Shown here one piece after another: positions 23,042-35,769 of a stretch of DNA of 64,000 nucleotides (position 1 is the stretch's first letter; the number at the start of each line of letters is the position of its first letter). Source of the stretch: Calycina herbarum. Taxonomy: Eukaryota > Ascomycota > Leotiomycetes > Helotiales > Pezizellaceae. Position numbers and translations under genes: made by a program. Under the pieces are notes generated by a model. That model was not told the DNA's origin. It did not search any database and saw nothing but the letters and a program-made list of their open reading frames with translations. The stretch is from contig LLEY01000154.1 in NCBI GenBank assembly GCA_001414485.1, positions 82,063 to 146,062 on the forward strand, written 5' to 3'.

Positions 23042-23755
23042 AGTTGCGTAGGAGTGGTGTTGGATCGAAGGCAGACCTCAGGTGAGTATTCCACTCCCCT
23101 CCTCAAACCTGCAAAACGCCTGACACTGACGGACTTGGAGAAAAATTAACATACCGATTTGCCAATCTTATCAACTACATGCCCTGCGGAATTTGATTTA
23201 TATCCCAGGATCAACTCTACCTAGGTACGATTCCAAAATTCTTAAAAAAGGGTCGGGTCATGTGATCTTTGGATGAACCTACCTGTTTGTCAGAGGAGTC
23301 TCTGAAAATAGTGGAAAATAGCCTGTATCCTGCCTGTTATAAGTTCTCAGTCTATCTAATAATTTTGCACATTTTTCTTGTCTCACTGGAATGGGTTTAC
23401 ACAACTTTCACGGTCTCAGCTCGGCTGGCGTGGTGTTACAATCAGAACACGACATATTCTAGCATGCATGCTTTTCTTTCACGTGGCCCCGAGTAACGCG
23501 GAAATAATCCAAGCCACCTCTTTGTCAACAAAATGTTCCCTTCTGTTTGCATTCTAGAGCCTTGTTAAACCCGATCCTAAATAAAGACTTGTAGTCTTTG
23601 TTTATTTTCCTTCAACTCTTTTTCGGGTTTCTTCGCAACTTGTGACAGTCACGTCCTAGTAGTTCTATTTCTGGGTTTTTTCTTCTGTCCTTGTCCAATT
23701 TCTCTACGATATTCGATCCGATTATCTACAGCATTTTGCTGTACCAACATCTAAT
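23042..23755. other. Intergenic region, kinase promoter
   Basis: AT-rich, with CT-rich tracts toward 23700 (TTCTTCTGTCCTTGTCC) typical of a fungal 5' leader. It should hold the promoter of the kinase gene starting at 23756. No other feature seen. Confidence 0.45.
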
Positions 23756-26700
23756 ATGTCAGGAGAGACAGTTCTAGAAGGGGCGCCGTTACCTCCTACA
23801 CCTAAAGTGGGAGGCCTTGCTACACTCCCTGCGAATCTCCCAGTTCTTCCCGGCGGACCGGAAGATTTCACTCCCGACCCAAACCTTCCGGCAACTATGG
23901 AGCATTACAGTAAATCATGGCTCGAGAGGGAAAAATACTGGAAACAACGTGTGGGAACTGGCTGGATTCCTAAAAGAGTACTGGGCTCGGGCGGCCATGG
24001 GATTGTGGGGCACTGGACTTATGAGGGTATTGACAAGGATTTGAAAAGCTTGACGGATGTGGCTGTCAAGCAGCAAGTTTATAAGGAAGGGCGTGGAAAC
24101 CTCACTGATGAAGAAAGATTTTATAAAATGTTTCGGGACTCGAATACTCTGCATATTCCCAAGATGTATCGAAGAGTGTATACGGATCAGGGGACAGGGA
24201 CGAATCCCGAGGAATTTGATCCATTTGGTCGCGTTCAAAGGATGTTTTTGGAATACTGTGAGTCCGGCGATATCGGTGTAATTATTCGTAGTAGAGTACA
24301 TTGGTAGGTGCTAGACACGACTTCTCTCTTGATATAATTACAACTATCTCACGTCGTATTTAGGTGGGAAATAAACAACGGTAGATTCGATATTACTTTG
24401 CCCCCCCTAATGTTGTGGGAAATTTTCCATTGCCTTGTACGTATATCATTTCTTCGTTCAGCAATTTTATCTCTCAATATTGCTCTGATCGACCATATCT
24501 TACCCTCAATTGTTGTAATGGCAATATTTCTTATGAGGCACAGAACTAATTTCCACATCTTTTAGTCTTTGGGGGTCTTGGTGATGCACACAGGCAAGGA
24601 AAAATATGATGAATCAGCTCGAAGGTGGAACAGAGGCGAAGTAGTTCATTTTGACTTGAAGCCTGCGAATAGTACGTAGTATTTGTTTCAAAATTGGTTA
24701 CTTGCTCACGGTTTTCTCAAGTATTTGTTGGCTCAAAAACCCGTGATGAAGAACATATTAACAAGCGACCGGTAAAGGTAGGATATCTTTCTGTGTCAAC
24801 GCAAGCAAGCCATCTGCTAATTTACTAGATTGGGGACTTTGGTTTGGCAGCGGAAATCATACCAGGAGTGCCGCAAGATTCTGGTTTTATGACCCGAAAC
24901 AACCAGAGGGGGACAGAGATATATCTTGCTCCAGTTAGTCGACCCTTAAATTTTCTCCATCTAAAATCTCTACAAATGCAGTTGTTTTAACTTCTATAGG
25001 AACAATTGTACCAAAATGCATGGTTCGGTGAGGGACGAGTAAGGCCATGGCACTATCAAAGGAACGCAGCAATTAGGAGGCCTTACTATGGCACAGTGAC
25101 TAATATCTGGCAAATTGGCTTGATCATGCACTGTGTTCTACATATGCAAGAATATCCAAATGTAATCAACCCAATTTTTTTTCATTCTCTAGGTTCCTTT
25201 TGTTTGGTTGAGGATTTTACTCTCCTGGTCTCTCTTAAGTCTCTTGATTATGATCCATTACTGACACGTTTTAGTGGTATAATCCTACAAACCGCAGCCC
25301 AATGAGGTGCGAATACTGGACTGCAACGCCAGAGCTCCAAGCAGGAGGCTATACAGTGTGCGTTGAGGAAGACTATAGAATTAACTACGAAGCGCGTCGA
25401 AAACCATCCTCCGAACGACTCGCAAGAGTATTGTACTTGATATTGGAGTGCTTACTCATTGAACCTGATGCGCGTCCTACTGCCTTGGAGCTTGCTAGAA
25501 GGACGCGAGAAGGACTCGATAACGAGCGTGAATATGAAAAACAGGAGAGAATAGCGGAAAATAAAAAAAGAGCAAAAGAGGAAAGGGAAGCACGGAGAGC
25601 CAGAAACGAAGACGCAGATAGTGTAATGACAGATGACGACTTGGAAGACTTTTCACCAGGGGAACCATATGAAGAACCTTTGCTGTCTGCCCAAGTATGT
25701 CTCCTGTCCCTTTGTTCCCCTTTTTGAACTACTATTCTTAGTAGTCGGAGCAAGGCTTATCTTTACTGGCGACTCTCGGCTACTGATTAAACGAGGAAAG
25801 ATATGCTAATTTGTTACAGTGGTACGACGAAGAACCACCCGCTCAGCCCATTCAGCAGTATGTTCCGAAGACTGCTCAACAAGCATCGAGACAACGAAAG
25901 GAGCAGTACAGGAAGATGCAAGCACAGGAGAGGGATACTCAAGCAACGAGACAAGCTGAGGCATTGCAACAACAACAGGAAGTGTTACTTGCGAAGCTAA
26001 GAAATCAGGAGCCATATAATCAGCAGCCAGTACCGGCGGCACCACCAATGATGCGCCCAATAACAAGGAAGCCAGTCGCCCCAGCTGGAAGAAACGAGGA
26101 AGCCCCTCTACAACAGGGTGGCCCAGCAAATATACCAAATATACCAGGACTTGGTGAGGAAAAAAGACAACTAGGGGTACCGGCTCAAGTCAGAGGTTCT
26201 GATGGATTTGAACAGCAGCCATTATACGGAAACCAACGCCCAAATCAACCGAGGGCACCAACTCAAGGCCAGAATCCTCCACCACGACCTCAGCCAGTAG
26301 CCCCAGGGTATCTTAACCCAAATCCTGCCATTATAAATATAAACCCTCCCCCTCAGCCACCAGCACCATATCCAAATCCACCTCCACCTCTACCTCGACT
26401 TGCTCCTCGACCTACTCCAGTGCGTGTAGGAGCTCCATTCCCTCAGCGTCAACCTCAGCGACTCCCTCCAGGACCCTTTGTCCCAGTTCGCGCAGCACCT
26501 CCACCACCTCAACAAGTTCCTCAAAGACCTCCCCCGGCTCGTGTCGAGGCTCCACCGCCACCACTTAGAATTAATCCTGCTATGATGCCCCCCATGCTAA
26601 ATCTTACATTCATTTGTCAAGCCAGTCCTGGAATGTTTGGACTCGGCCGGGAGCCTGACCCAGTCACAATACGATTTCAGGCTATTTTGGCAACTACTAC

Positions 26701-26878
26701 TGTGAATGAGTTGGCCATCCACCTTGAGCATGCACGTGCAGGAATCCCGGCGAGGAAGATGCAGTTCTATACTGGTAGGAAATATTGGCTTCCCCTCAGG
26801 ATGGTCAGAGAAATAGCCGCCTACATGATTGTAGAAAATATCGATGTTGTTCGTGTGTATGATAAGCTGGCTTATTGA
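23756..26878 (+). CDS. Ser/Thr protein kinase with Pro/Gln-rich arm and possible ubiquitin-like C-terminus
   Basis: Eight exons: 23756-24303, 24364-24436, 24566-24671, 24722-24777, 24829-24933, 25000-25161, 25275-25694 and 25820-26878. They join in frame to give 842 aa. Kinase signatures are complete: glycine loop LGSGGHGIVG (about 76), lysine in VAVKQ (105), catalytic loop VHFDLKPANI (HFD at 235-237), DFG at 264-266 and LAPE at 294-297. The Arg of the usual HRD is Phe. After the kinase come a charged coiled coil (about 440-470) and an acidic patch. Residues about 491-748 are dominated by Gln and Pro. The last about 94 residues look folded, with strands PVTIRFQAIL and a final ENIDVVRVYD, recalling a ubiquitin-like or other beta-grasp fold. 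I do not recognise this domain order. Partner and pathway are unknown. The last exon is 1.06 kb without a break, which supports coding. Confidence 0.85.
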
Positions 26879-26929
26879 AGACTTGGGATGGGCTCGCGGT
26901 GGACAGAAAAAATAGCACTGTTCGTACCT

Positions 26930-27121
26930 GCCTACATTGCTTGTTGTTCCAACTATCTAGAGAAATTCAAAGTAATTACCCTAGATATTTCAAACAATTT
27001 ATATTATCCTAGAAGGTTTGGACAATCAAACCAAACTGTTTTAGAAAGTTGGAATAACAAGCAAGATAGGTAGGTACGAACTGAATATGCCTTAACATTT
27101 ACTGCCGCTTTTTCTGTCCAT
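26930..27121 (+). repeat. Dispersed repeat, copy B (ACTGCCGCTTTT family)
   Basis: The right end, 27074-27121, carries GTACGAACTGAATATG and ATTTACTGCCGCTTTTTCTG followed by TCCAT. It is very like copy A and related to copy C. To its left, TTGTTCCAACTATCTA at about 26941 and the inverted TTAGAAAGTTGGAATAACAA at about 27041 could form a long hairpin, as a MITE would. It lies immediately downstream of the kinase stop codon and may form part of its 3' untranslated region. Confidence 0.5.
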
Positions 27122-27816
27122 GGGGTTTTGTATGTGGATTGGAGTCAACATATATTTGGAACATTTGGCTCCAAGTATATTATGAGAGTGTGTTTAATTT
27201 TCTTGTAACCTATTTCATTACTGTAGAATATCATAAAATTAGACATCACAGAAAGGAATAAACGCCGAGGAACTTTGTAGTAATGTTTGAGTGGTAACAA
27301 CATGCCGAGTCAAAATTTCGACGGAACTCCCAAACTTGATTTCCTGACTATTCGCTGTAATAATCATGGCCTATGACGAATGGTATCTTTAAAATCGAAA
27401 ATAACGATGTTTGATGTTTGTGTTGGTGAGGACCTTTAGTTTAGATGTGATGTTGACGGGTGGCTGGCCGTTGTGTCGCACTAGTGCGGGGAGGGGAAGC
27501 TTCTCCATATCAAATTCTGGATAAATTTCAGTGAACAATCCACTAAACGAAAACGAGAGAACTCACTGTAGAAAGAGCGATGTCTTCTCGTGGTGACTTT
27601 ATCCACCAAGGCTAACAATACTGTTGTGATGCCAATTGAAGCTGCAGCAAATTCGATAGGGGAGGCTGAGAATTGGTAAGCAAATACCAGCAAGGAGAAA
27701 GTTTGAGTACCAACCCATTAGAGTTTCTTGTGAGGTGATTCCGTCAATCATGTTCTTGCTTCAATATTGTTTCTTGGAGAGAAGACGTTGGGGGAAACAA
27801 CGAGGATAATATGTAG

Positions 27817-28338
27817 TTGAAAAGTAAGCCTGATTTAGCATTAAATCAGGCTCAATGCAGACACACAGCTTTGGAAATTCTAGATCTTGTAGCAGGTATA
27901 AATGGGTGGAACTCGACTGTTGGGAATGGGGTTTCGCTAACACTTGACGGCTTGGCAATGCTCGAGACTTCTTTACGCACAGAGTTTGGATGCACAAAAC
28001 CCTCTCTAGAGCCATCAAACAACCTTATATCAAGTCTCAAAAAGCCACGAATCAGCCCAGAGGCATTTAGGGCTGAAGGCTCATTTCCGTTTAAAGTTCT
28101 AGACACTCAACGTATTCATGGAGCTCCAGTCTCGAGTTCATTTATACACTTGTGGCGTGAGCTTGGAGACCCAAAGAAATACAAGTTTGACAGGTGGTCA
28201 GCAGGAGCTACAGGAAAGCCGATTCTGCAGGTAACCCTAGTGTCTTCTCCCAGAAGTAAGAAAACAGTAGTACCGCACGCCTCGGGAATATCCCTTCAGC
28301 GGAGCTTTCTGACGATAAATTCTTCAACAATAAACTAG
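27817..28338 (+). CDS. Weak hypothetical ORF fragment
   Basis: A 173-codon open frame that lacks an ATG at its 5' end. It includes SFIHLWRELGDPKKYKFDRW and GLAMLETSLRTEFGCTKPSL, which read more like protein than random translation. A good donor site, CTGCAG|GTAACC, lies at about 28230, so the true exon may end there. No family was recognised. It may be an exon of an unrecognised gene or the remains of one. Confidence 0.25.
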   Translation: MKSKPDLALNQAQCRHTALEILDLVAGINGWNSTVGNGVSLTLDGLAMLETSLRTEFGCTKPSLEPSNNLISSLKKPRISPEAFRAEGSFPFKVLDTQRIHGAPVSSSFIHLWRELGDPKKYKFDRWSAGATGKPILQVTLVSSPRSKKTVVPHASGISLQRSFLTINSSTIN

Positions 28339-29387
28339 CTTTGACAAATAGACCCTTGTTACAATGCACCTGGTCTTCTGAGTTAGGAAATGACATACTG
28401 TATAAGCATTTATAATTGCGGGGAAATGTTGTAACACCCTTGATCTGGAGAGTTGCAGAAAAATGCAAGCGCCGTGAGGTTTCTTTCGGTACTCGAGTTC
28501 CCATGAATCCATCCAGCCAGTAAAAGAATACTTTTGTTCATGAACAGCATGGTATCTTCCAATTACTCGCTATTGTCGTCAGTCACACTTTCTTCGGTGA
28601 CCGAAAGAACGCTTGCATGACTATCGACGGCTCGTCCCGGTAACGTATCTCTTGTTCTCAAGACCAGTTGCCAAAGTTCATGATACACAGAATGGGAAAA
28701 TATACGCTCGACATAGCAATTGACTATGCTATACTACTGTGAGAAGAAACAGTAAAGGATCGCTCATGACGACGATCTCTAAACTTTTGGAATGGGAATT
28801 TAGGCAAATACACAAAGGATAACGCAAGCCTCCTATTCTCATTCCAAAAGTCATTTGATGATCGGGGTAAACATCAGGAGCTCCGAACAATCACTTGAGC
28901 GTTCGGTGAAGCTGCCTACGAAGTCTGATGAAAATCGGTTTCGAGATTTTGCTCGAGTACAAATTGCACGTGATAGAAGTTTTAACCCCGCTTTTCTGAA
29001 TATGACAGACCAATCGGATTGTATACCTTAGTAAGGTGAGAAAACCCTGGACCTCGGTTTCGATTGTGTTGCTGTCAAAATTGTTCTCCGAATTGGAAGA
29101 ACATCAACTCATCCCCGACATTCGGAATTATTGTCTCCACAATAGATTCAACATGACTCTTCAAGCGCGCGGCAAGATAAGTAGAACGATGCTAAGCGCG
29201 AACCTCGGCATCTTTTCAAACCTTTTGTTTTGACCTCCTTGCTTTCTTTCTCCTTGTGATTTCATGTGTAAGCGTCATACTCTCTTATCAAGTCCTTCCT
29301 TTGCCTCCTCCATAAATTTCCTGTTCTCTAGATTTGGATCTTAGACTTCTTTAGATCTTTCGTTTGTTACATTTCAAGACCGTCAAG

Positions 29388-30444
29388 ATGAGTAAAGTGG
29401 GAGACTTCGCGCCTGTCCGTCAGGATATTGCAAAATTATTACATCAACCCGAGTATGATGATGGAAGTGCTGGTCCTGTGCTTGTGCGACTTGCCTGGTG
29501 AGTTGCTACCATTACTTGGGAGGTTTTTACTGCATTGGAAACTGCCCTTTTTGCCACCTTTAGAACTGACGATTTACAGGCACTCCGCTGGAACATACGA
29601 TGCGGAGACTGATACTGGTGGATCCAATGGAGCTGGCATGAGATATGAAGCCGAAGGAGGAGACCCCGCGAACGCCGGTTTACAGCATGCACGAGTTTTC
29701 CTAGAGCCCGTCAAAGCTAAGCATCCTTGGATTACATACGCCGACCTTTGGACATTGGCAGGAGTTGTTGCAATCAAGGAAATGGGAGGGCCTGATATTC
29801 CATGGCAAGGAGGACGAACCGACTATGTCGATGATTCGAAATTGCCACCGAGGGGACGACTCCCAGATGCGGCCAAAGGAGCAGATCATTTGCGATGGAT
29901 ATTCAACAGAATGGGATTCAATGACCAGGAAATTGTCGCACTCTCGGGAGCCCACAATTTGGGTCGCTGTCATAGTGATCGTTCGGGGTTTGAAGGGGCC
30001 TGGGTAAACAATCCTACACGATTCTCGAACCAGTATTTCCGACTCCTCTTATCACTACAATGGAAAAAGAAGACGTTGAAAAATGGCATTGAGCAATTTG
30101 TCAACTACGACGAGGATTCGGGAACAGAATTGATGATGCTACCGACAGACATCGCTCTCACACAAGACAAGGCCTTCATGAAATACGTCGAGTTATATGC
30201 CCGAGATAAGGAAACATTCTTCGCGGATTTCACGAAAGTGTTTTCCAAATTGGTCGAGCTGGGTATTGTGAGAGACGAGGATGGAAAGATTTTGAATTCG
30301 GACAATCTATTGGGTGGATATCACGCCGCTCCTAAGAAGCCTGCAGCGCCTGGCAATCCAGCTAAGACAACAGATGACAAGGTGGGACCTAGTGAGGGAG
30401 AGCCATTGAAAGAGCAGAACAAGAGTTTTAGAGCAAGGCTATAA
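29388..30444 (+). CDS. Cytochrome c peroxidase, cytosolic-type (class I haem peroxidase)
   Basis: Two exons, 29388-29497 and 29580-30444, encode 324 aa with an 82-bp GT..AG intron. The haem pocket is complete: distal LVRLAWHSAGTYD with Arg34, Trp37 and His38; proximal His162 in [12 protein letters not shown]; and Trp178 in GFEGAW, 16 residues later, the spacing of the radical-bearing Trp191 in yeast Ccp1. The enzyme reduces hydrogen peroxide using electrons from cytochrome c. Unlike yeast Ccp1 there is no N-terminal mitochondrial targeting extension: the protein starts [14 protein letters not shown], immediately before the folded domain. A Pro/Lys/Glu-rich tail of about 40 residues ([15 protein letters not shown]) follows the usual end. 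Fungi often carry a second, presequence-free CCP; this appears to be that type. Subcellular site and electron donor are inferred. Confidence 0.93.
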
Positions 30445-31776
30445 TGCGGGATGGGATGTATGAAGAGATGTACGAAATGGACCAGGAGCACAAACTTAGA
30501 CCAGAGATAGACTCGGGATAAGAATAGATTCGACATAGAAATAGAATTTGCGATAATCACAGACTTTTAGACTAGAGTCGACTTGAAAATCTCATATTTG
30601 TGAGGGAAGCGATGCAGGCAATTTTCAAGTGAGGGGTTTATACTCCCGTTGTTAGCTAACCGCCCTCCAGGCTAAGATAGCGAGTGAGTGTGTCCCTCGT
30701 CGAGGTCGAGTTCGAGGTCATTCCTTCCTCAACACTGAGCCACAGAACAGAACAAGCCTAGTCGAGCCGAGACCTGGTTGCACCTACTCCCAACGAGGAA
30801 GGCAAGACAAGTGTTGTGATTATGCGAGGTAAGTGCCCCCTAGTACCCAAAGAAGACCTGGCAACCGAAATTATTTCCTTAGCTACCAGTGAAGTGAAGA
30901 AAACAGATCAGCATACAAACAACCAGACCGCAACGACCTCACTCCAAGTACAAGCACCCGGACAACCCATATATACTCACTCATACCATGTGGCAGTTTA
31001 TGAAAAGGGAACACAAGAAACCAGACAAATAAAAACACAGCTTTTCTCTATCTAAAAAAGTCTTCTCTCCCATGCCCGCCTAAGATGCTATACAGACAAA
31101 CCCACAATCAATCAACAACAGGAAAGAGGACCAGGCCATAGCTACCCAGCCCAAAATCAATCCTAGTATAAATACAAGTATATTTCCCACAAGTGCCATC
31201 CGTTCATCCATCCTACCTTCCCCTTCCTCCCGACCTTACAGGCAAAATCCTGATTTCCTTGTCCATTTCCAAATCCTTCCTATAGATATAATAACCTTTC
31301 TCCCCCCCCCCCCCCCCAAATCCTCATCCCACCCCATTCCGCCGATCTAGTTCCACCCTGCCGTCCACGAAAAAAGGAAGAACAGAAACGACAGCTTTCT
31401 TGTCCCCAAAAGGATATGTACCGTGAAAAACAATATCTCTCGAAAAGAAGTCCAGCAATGCATCTCGAAAAAACAAAAACCCAATGGTATCTCTTTATAC
31501 CCACATGCCCCTGTATTCGCTCACAAAAAAAAATGGTATGATCTCCCAGGGAAAAAAGACGTGAATCAACAACTCTTGTCGTCCACGGAAGCGAAGCAGA
31601 AACAACAAAGGAGAGAGAAAATAAGGGAAATCTCTGGAAGAAAACTGGTTGGAGACCAAAAGGCGGAAAGGGGAAAATGCCGCTACCCTACAAGAAAGAA
31701 CAAGTGGGAAGGAAAAAGAGTTGACTGAAAAGTAAAATATTTAGTTGGATAGAATCTGGCGAGGAGCAGTTCAATG
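30445..31776. other. Intergenic region between convergent genes
   Basis: Peroxidase (plus) and PRR1-like kinase (minus) converge here, so most of it should be 3' untranslated sequence and terminators. It contains a run of 16 C at 31302-31317 and purine-rich sequence at 31430-31730. Open frames here have no recognisable motif. Confidence 0.5.
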
Positions 31777-34142
31777 CTATAATGATGGCGTTGGCATGTC
31801 TCCACCGGCTGGCAAAACCTCTTCGGGTGTCTCCTCCTCACGGAACTTGATCCCGCCTTCAACCATGATACCATTCTTAACCCAGTCGTGCTGAGCAACT
31901 TGGTCCATCGTCCATCTGCTTCTCGCTCGTTTCAATAGGTTTTCGGTAACGATCATTGCGCCCTCTAGATCTCTCTCTTTGAAGAGATCGGGGTTTCCTT
32001 CATGATCCCCTTCGTCTCCGGCATATTCGATCCATCGCCATTCTACACGAGCAATGCGATGGCTGGTTCGACTTCGTTGTTTGTGTCCCTCAGGCATTGC
32101 TAGATTGAGATCAAATGGTAGTCTGCTTTCCAATAGTGCGTAGAGCAAAACTCCAAGGGACCAAGCGTCTGTGGCCCGTCCATCGTAAGGCTGACCCATG
32201 ATGACCTCAGGTGCAGCGTAGTCATCAGATCCACAGCGGGTGGTGAGTTTCTCGTCATCAGCAACTCGTCTTGAAAGGCCGAGATCAGTTAATGTGATGA
32301 CCGAGTATGGATAGGTAGCCCAATCGGTTGTTCGGGAAAGTTCGAGTTGTGGGATATTGACAAGAACATCTATCCGAAATGTTAATTTACATAATCACAT
32401 AAATAATGGAAGTACATACTCTCGAGTTTGATATCTCGATGCACAATATGTCTCTCGTGCAAATATCTCACCGCTCCTACCAGCTCGGCAAACATTCTTC
32501 TCAACAATCCCGGTACAAGAACATCGCGATGTTGACTTGCAACTTCGAAAAGATCGCCTCCTGGACAATAACTGAGGACCAGAATCGCACGAGTTTCCTC
32601 GATGCTGAATGCTGTGAGATGTACAAGTGAGGGATGATTTATGGACTTCATAATTTCCAGCTCACGTTTAAGAGACATCTCAACACGTTCTTCAGAAGCT
32701 CCACCTCTAGGTCCATGCTCACATATTTTTATGGCGACCAGCTTCTTGCGGTCGATTTTCGGCTCAGCTTGAACCGGGGTAATGATACCATCCATTGATT
32801 GTCCAAATACCTGGTCTTCATCTATTCTGTCATCTAAATCCGGACGTTGGCTGGTCGCAAGTATGACTTTGCTGAAAGTTCCCTGGCCTAATAACTTTAG
32901 TCCTCTCCATCTTCTTCTTTTTGAGTCTTGTCGCGTAACGGCTTCGAAGTATTCATAATGAGCTTTCTTTTGTAACCGAGGAAGGGCATTTGACAAAGAG
33001 GAATCACTATCACTACTTTCACCGCCAGTTCGACTTGATGGTGGCGTTGGAGGTCTCGGGACACCAGCAAGACCTCGTTGTACTGCGAGATGTGGTTCTC
33101 TCCGCATACTGTTGTCTGTTGGCCGAGCGTTGTCCGAAGGCCCATCAAGAGTTGGCGCATGGGAACCAGACACAGTGACGTGCCGGACTTTGGGAACTTG
33201 CATGGAATCTGGCACATACTCGCTCATACTTCTATTTCTCGTATGTCCTTCAGCAGTCTTCTCGGGGTTAGTTTGCGCATTGGGGAGACCTGAATCACCA
33301 GAATTTGACATCAGCCCTTGATATGTCCGTCTTTTGATTTGGTTCGCCACAGCCGAAGAGATGGATTCCCCATTTGCAGTCACCAACGCAGCATCTGAAT
33401 TAATCATGATGTCCCGGGAAACAGGCCGGGAGCCCATCGATCCAAGCTTTTTCCAAGGTCCAGGAGAATCGCCAGACATTAATGGAGAAGGCAGAGGTGT
33501 CACATCTGCCATAGCATTGAGCATAGGCGATGACCAAGCCGAGTTTGGTGTAGAACTGAGCGCTCCCGAGTTGCTTCCTACACTGCTTGCCAATATATTT
33601 TTAATGCTGGGGGTTCGTTTTATAGGAATGCTCGCAGAGCCCAGATGTGCTTTCGCCGTTTCAGTTGTACTTCGGGCCGTATTCTGCGCACTCGCTGCTG
33701 TGACAGTATAATTGGGTATGATGTCGGTTTGGATTCGTAGACCGGCGCTCAAAGTGCTTGACTGTGGACCTGGGCTATCGGAAGAGCTGCCTTGTGAGCT
33801 CGTATCGAGAGGGGCCAGACTCGATTCTTTCGCGGAAAGGGTGGAAGTACGAGAGGGAGGCGGGGACGGCGCAATTGTATTCGTCTGGAAGCGTGACTGG
33901 AAGTTGGAAGGCTCTTCGTTGGCGGGGAAAGACAAGACGACTCCAGCGTTTTGCCTGACACCTTGCTCATTCACGTCCAGGATATTTGTAGAGGAGGTGC
34001 TGGCGTTCCTTCCCTGTGCTATCGCGCCCGCTGGCGAAGCATCGTAAGCGTCACGAAGACATGCTGGCGAGACACCGTTGCTGCTGCTGCTGCTGCTGTT
34101 GAGTTGTCGCGACCTTGGTGTTTGAGGTTCGGGGTTGGGCAT
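31777..34142 (-). CDS. Ser/Thr protein kinase, PRR1/Hal5-like family
   Basis: Two exons, 32420-34142 and 31777-32369, with a 50-bp GT..AG intron give 771 aa. The first about 400 residues are Ser/Thr/Pro-rich and probably disordered, carrying many phosphorylatable sites. The kinase domain spans about 408-750: LGQGTFSKVILA (about 418), VAIK with Lys about 472, HIVHRDIKLEN (HRD about 568), a DLG variant of DFG (LTDLGLSRR), and YAAPEV. It ends with the VAQHDWVKNGIMVEG motif. The long disordered N-terminus, DLG and inserts (DDRIDEDQVFGQSMDGI) match the fungal Prr/Hal5/Npr-type kinases, which regulate transporters and stress or pheromone responses. The exact subgroup is inferred. The PEGHKQRSRTSHRIARVEWR insert after the APE segment is notable. 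Confidence 0.9.
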
Positions 34143-35769
34143 GGCGGGGGAGATATACGCAGCGGGTGGAGGTCAGCGTGGCGGGATTGACTCGTGGGGG
34201 GGAGAGATATGGATGGTGGTCGTGGTGGTGCTGGGTTGTCCGTCAGTGCTGGGCCTCTCGAGGGCAATGGCACAGTCACAGTGAATTGGACGGGGCTGAA
34301 TGGAAGGGAGAGAGGCGAGGCGAGGCGAGGCGATACCAAAACCTTTCGAAGGGTGGAAGGGTCAGAGGGATGCGGAGGATGCTGCAGTGCAACCTGCAGA
34401 GAAGAGTGAAAATGGTTGGCTATTGGAGAGGAACATGTGCGCGAGGAGAAGTGAGGTAGGTGAGGTGAGGTACAAAAGTAGTGAGAGTGAGGGATGTGTG
34501 GAGTGGAACTCGACGACGGGAAGAGTCGTGAAATTGTAAGTCACTTCTTCCCGCACCCCGGCTCCCAAGGTAGTGAATGTGACCAAAGAGAGCGTTAGCC
34601 TTTTAGTCTACGTCTTCAGAGAGCCCTTTAGGACTAGCTTCCTGGAGTAACTAACTCCAATGAAATCATCTGCAACTGTCCTGAGAAGCTTAATTGTAAA
34701 AAGCTATTTACGCTACATGAGATTAACCGGGAAATCACCAAATGTCCCCCCACTCTACTTGTGCTGGTGGACCTATGAGACGGCCATATCGTCGGGGGCT
34801 TTATCAGGGCTCTTATCGAGAGCCTCTGAAAGGGTTCCTGGAAAGATCACCAATCTTCAGTAGGAAAGTGTTACAAGCACCACCTAATCTTTGCTCTGAG
34901 CCGTCTGGCTTTTGTTCAGCGTACTCGTACAGAACGGTTTGAAGAGGTGGCTACAAAAGTCAGAGTAACGTTTCAATGGATTAACTCAATGGCTGACCCG
35001 TCGTCACTGCACCAATCTGAGCCTTTTCCTCTGACGCGGCGCCTTGGCTACTCATGCCCGCCTCCCTTTAAGCACGCATCAAGACAGCACCCATTTTAGC
35101 TGGACTTTATGAGGTATCAATCAGATTGCTTCTCACTGTACAAGTACATGCCCAAGGGTAATGAAGTATTCACGACTCACATCCCCACGTTCGGCCAGAA
35201 ATAATTCAATTGGCGCAGCATCTCGCCAATCAATACCCCATACTTCACCTCGTTTCAGGGGTTGAGATGCACGTCAACGGGAGGCTGCAACGCTTCCTCA
35301 ACCAATATAAATCCTTGGTTCTTGAGGGGGTCGGTTATTTTCTTCTTCCAATCAAAATGTGGAACTTTAGCATTTTATTTCGACGTGCTAATCATTCTTC
35401 AAGGAGTTATCTGAAGGTGTTGTATTTACACATATTTTGCGAGTAGGCTTGGTCGTTCTCCGACACTCTTCAGTCTCGTACAAATTTACTTAATCGTGAA
35501 GGTCTAGGAGAATTAAGAAACGAAGCCCTTAATTCTTCCAAACTATCTTGGATTGTTCTAAAATGTCTCGCACCTTCATTAGTAAAGGAGGTGTTGGAGA
35601 AATGACCAAATTTCTTACGATGAGTTCTAAAATCAATTTTTGAGTTTCATAGGACAAGTTTATTAACTTTCACCAGTTTCCAGCAACAGCCATTAAGCGA
35701 AGGGAAAAAGCAAGGGAGAAACCAGTCTGTATCCCTTTACCAGCCTCAATGTCGGACATGTCTTTAGAC
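34143..35769. other. Intergenic region, PRR1-like kinase promoter
   Basis: The part from 34143 to about 34600 reads as CT-rich on the minus strand, typical of the kinase's 5' leader; plus-strand frames there are its purine-rich complement and were not called. The rest (34600-35769) shows no gene. Near 35530-35600 a short word set (AATTCTTCCAAACTATCTTG, then GTTCTAAAATGTCTCGCACC) weakly resembles the dispersed repeat in inverted orientation. Confidence 0.45.

Larger units (their letters stand above)
26879..29387. other. Intergenic stretch with repeat copy B and one weak ORF
   Basis: Begins with a repeat copy (26930-27121, listed separately). Between 27481 and 28340 there are frames on both strands. 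The plus-strand one at 27817-28338 is listed as a weak candidate. From 28340 to 29387 nothing recognisable is seen except the CT-rich leader of the peroxidase gene (about 29230-29387). Confidence 0.45.

Noticed and set aside
27481..27693. Minus-strand frame ASPIEFAAASIGITTVLLAL, resembling the N-terminus of a HeLo- or NACHT-type protein
   Set aside because: The similarity is limited to hydrophobic character; no nucleotide-binding or downstream domain follows.
31302..31317. Run of 16 C
   Set aside because: A homopolymer in a probable 3' untranslated region; its length may be inaccurate and it needs no functional explanation.
34115..34540. Several plus-strand frames opposite the PRR1-like kinase 5' end
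   Set aside because: They are the purine-rich complement of a pyrimidine-rich leader and overlap each other.
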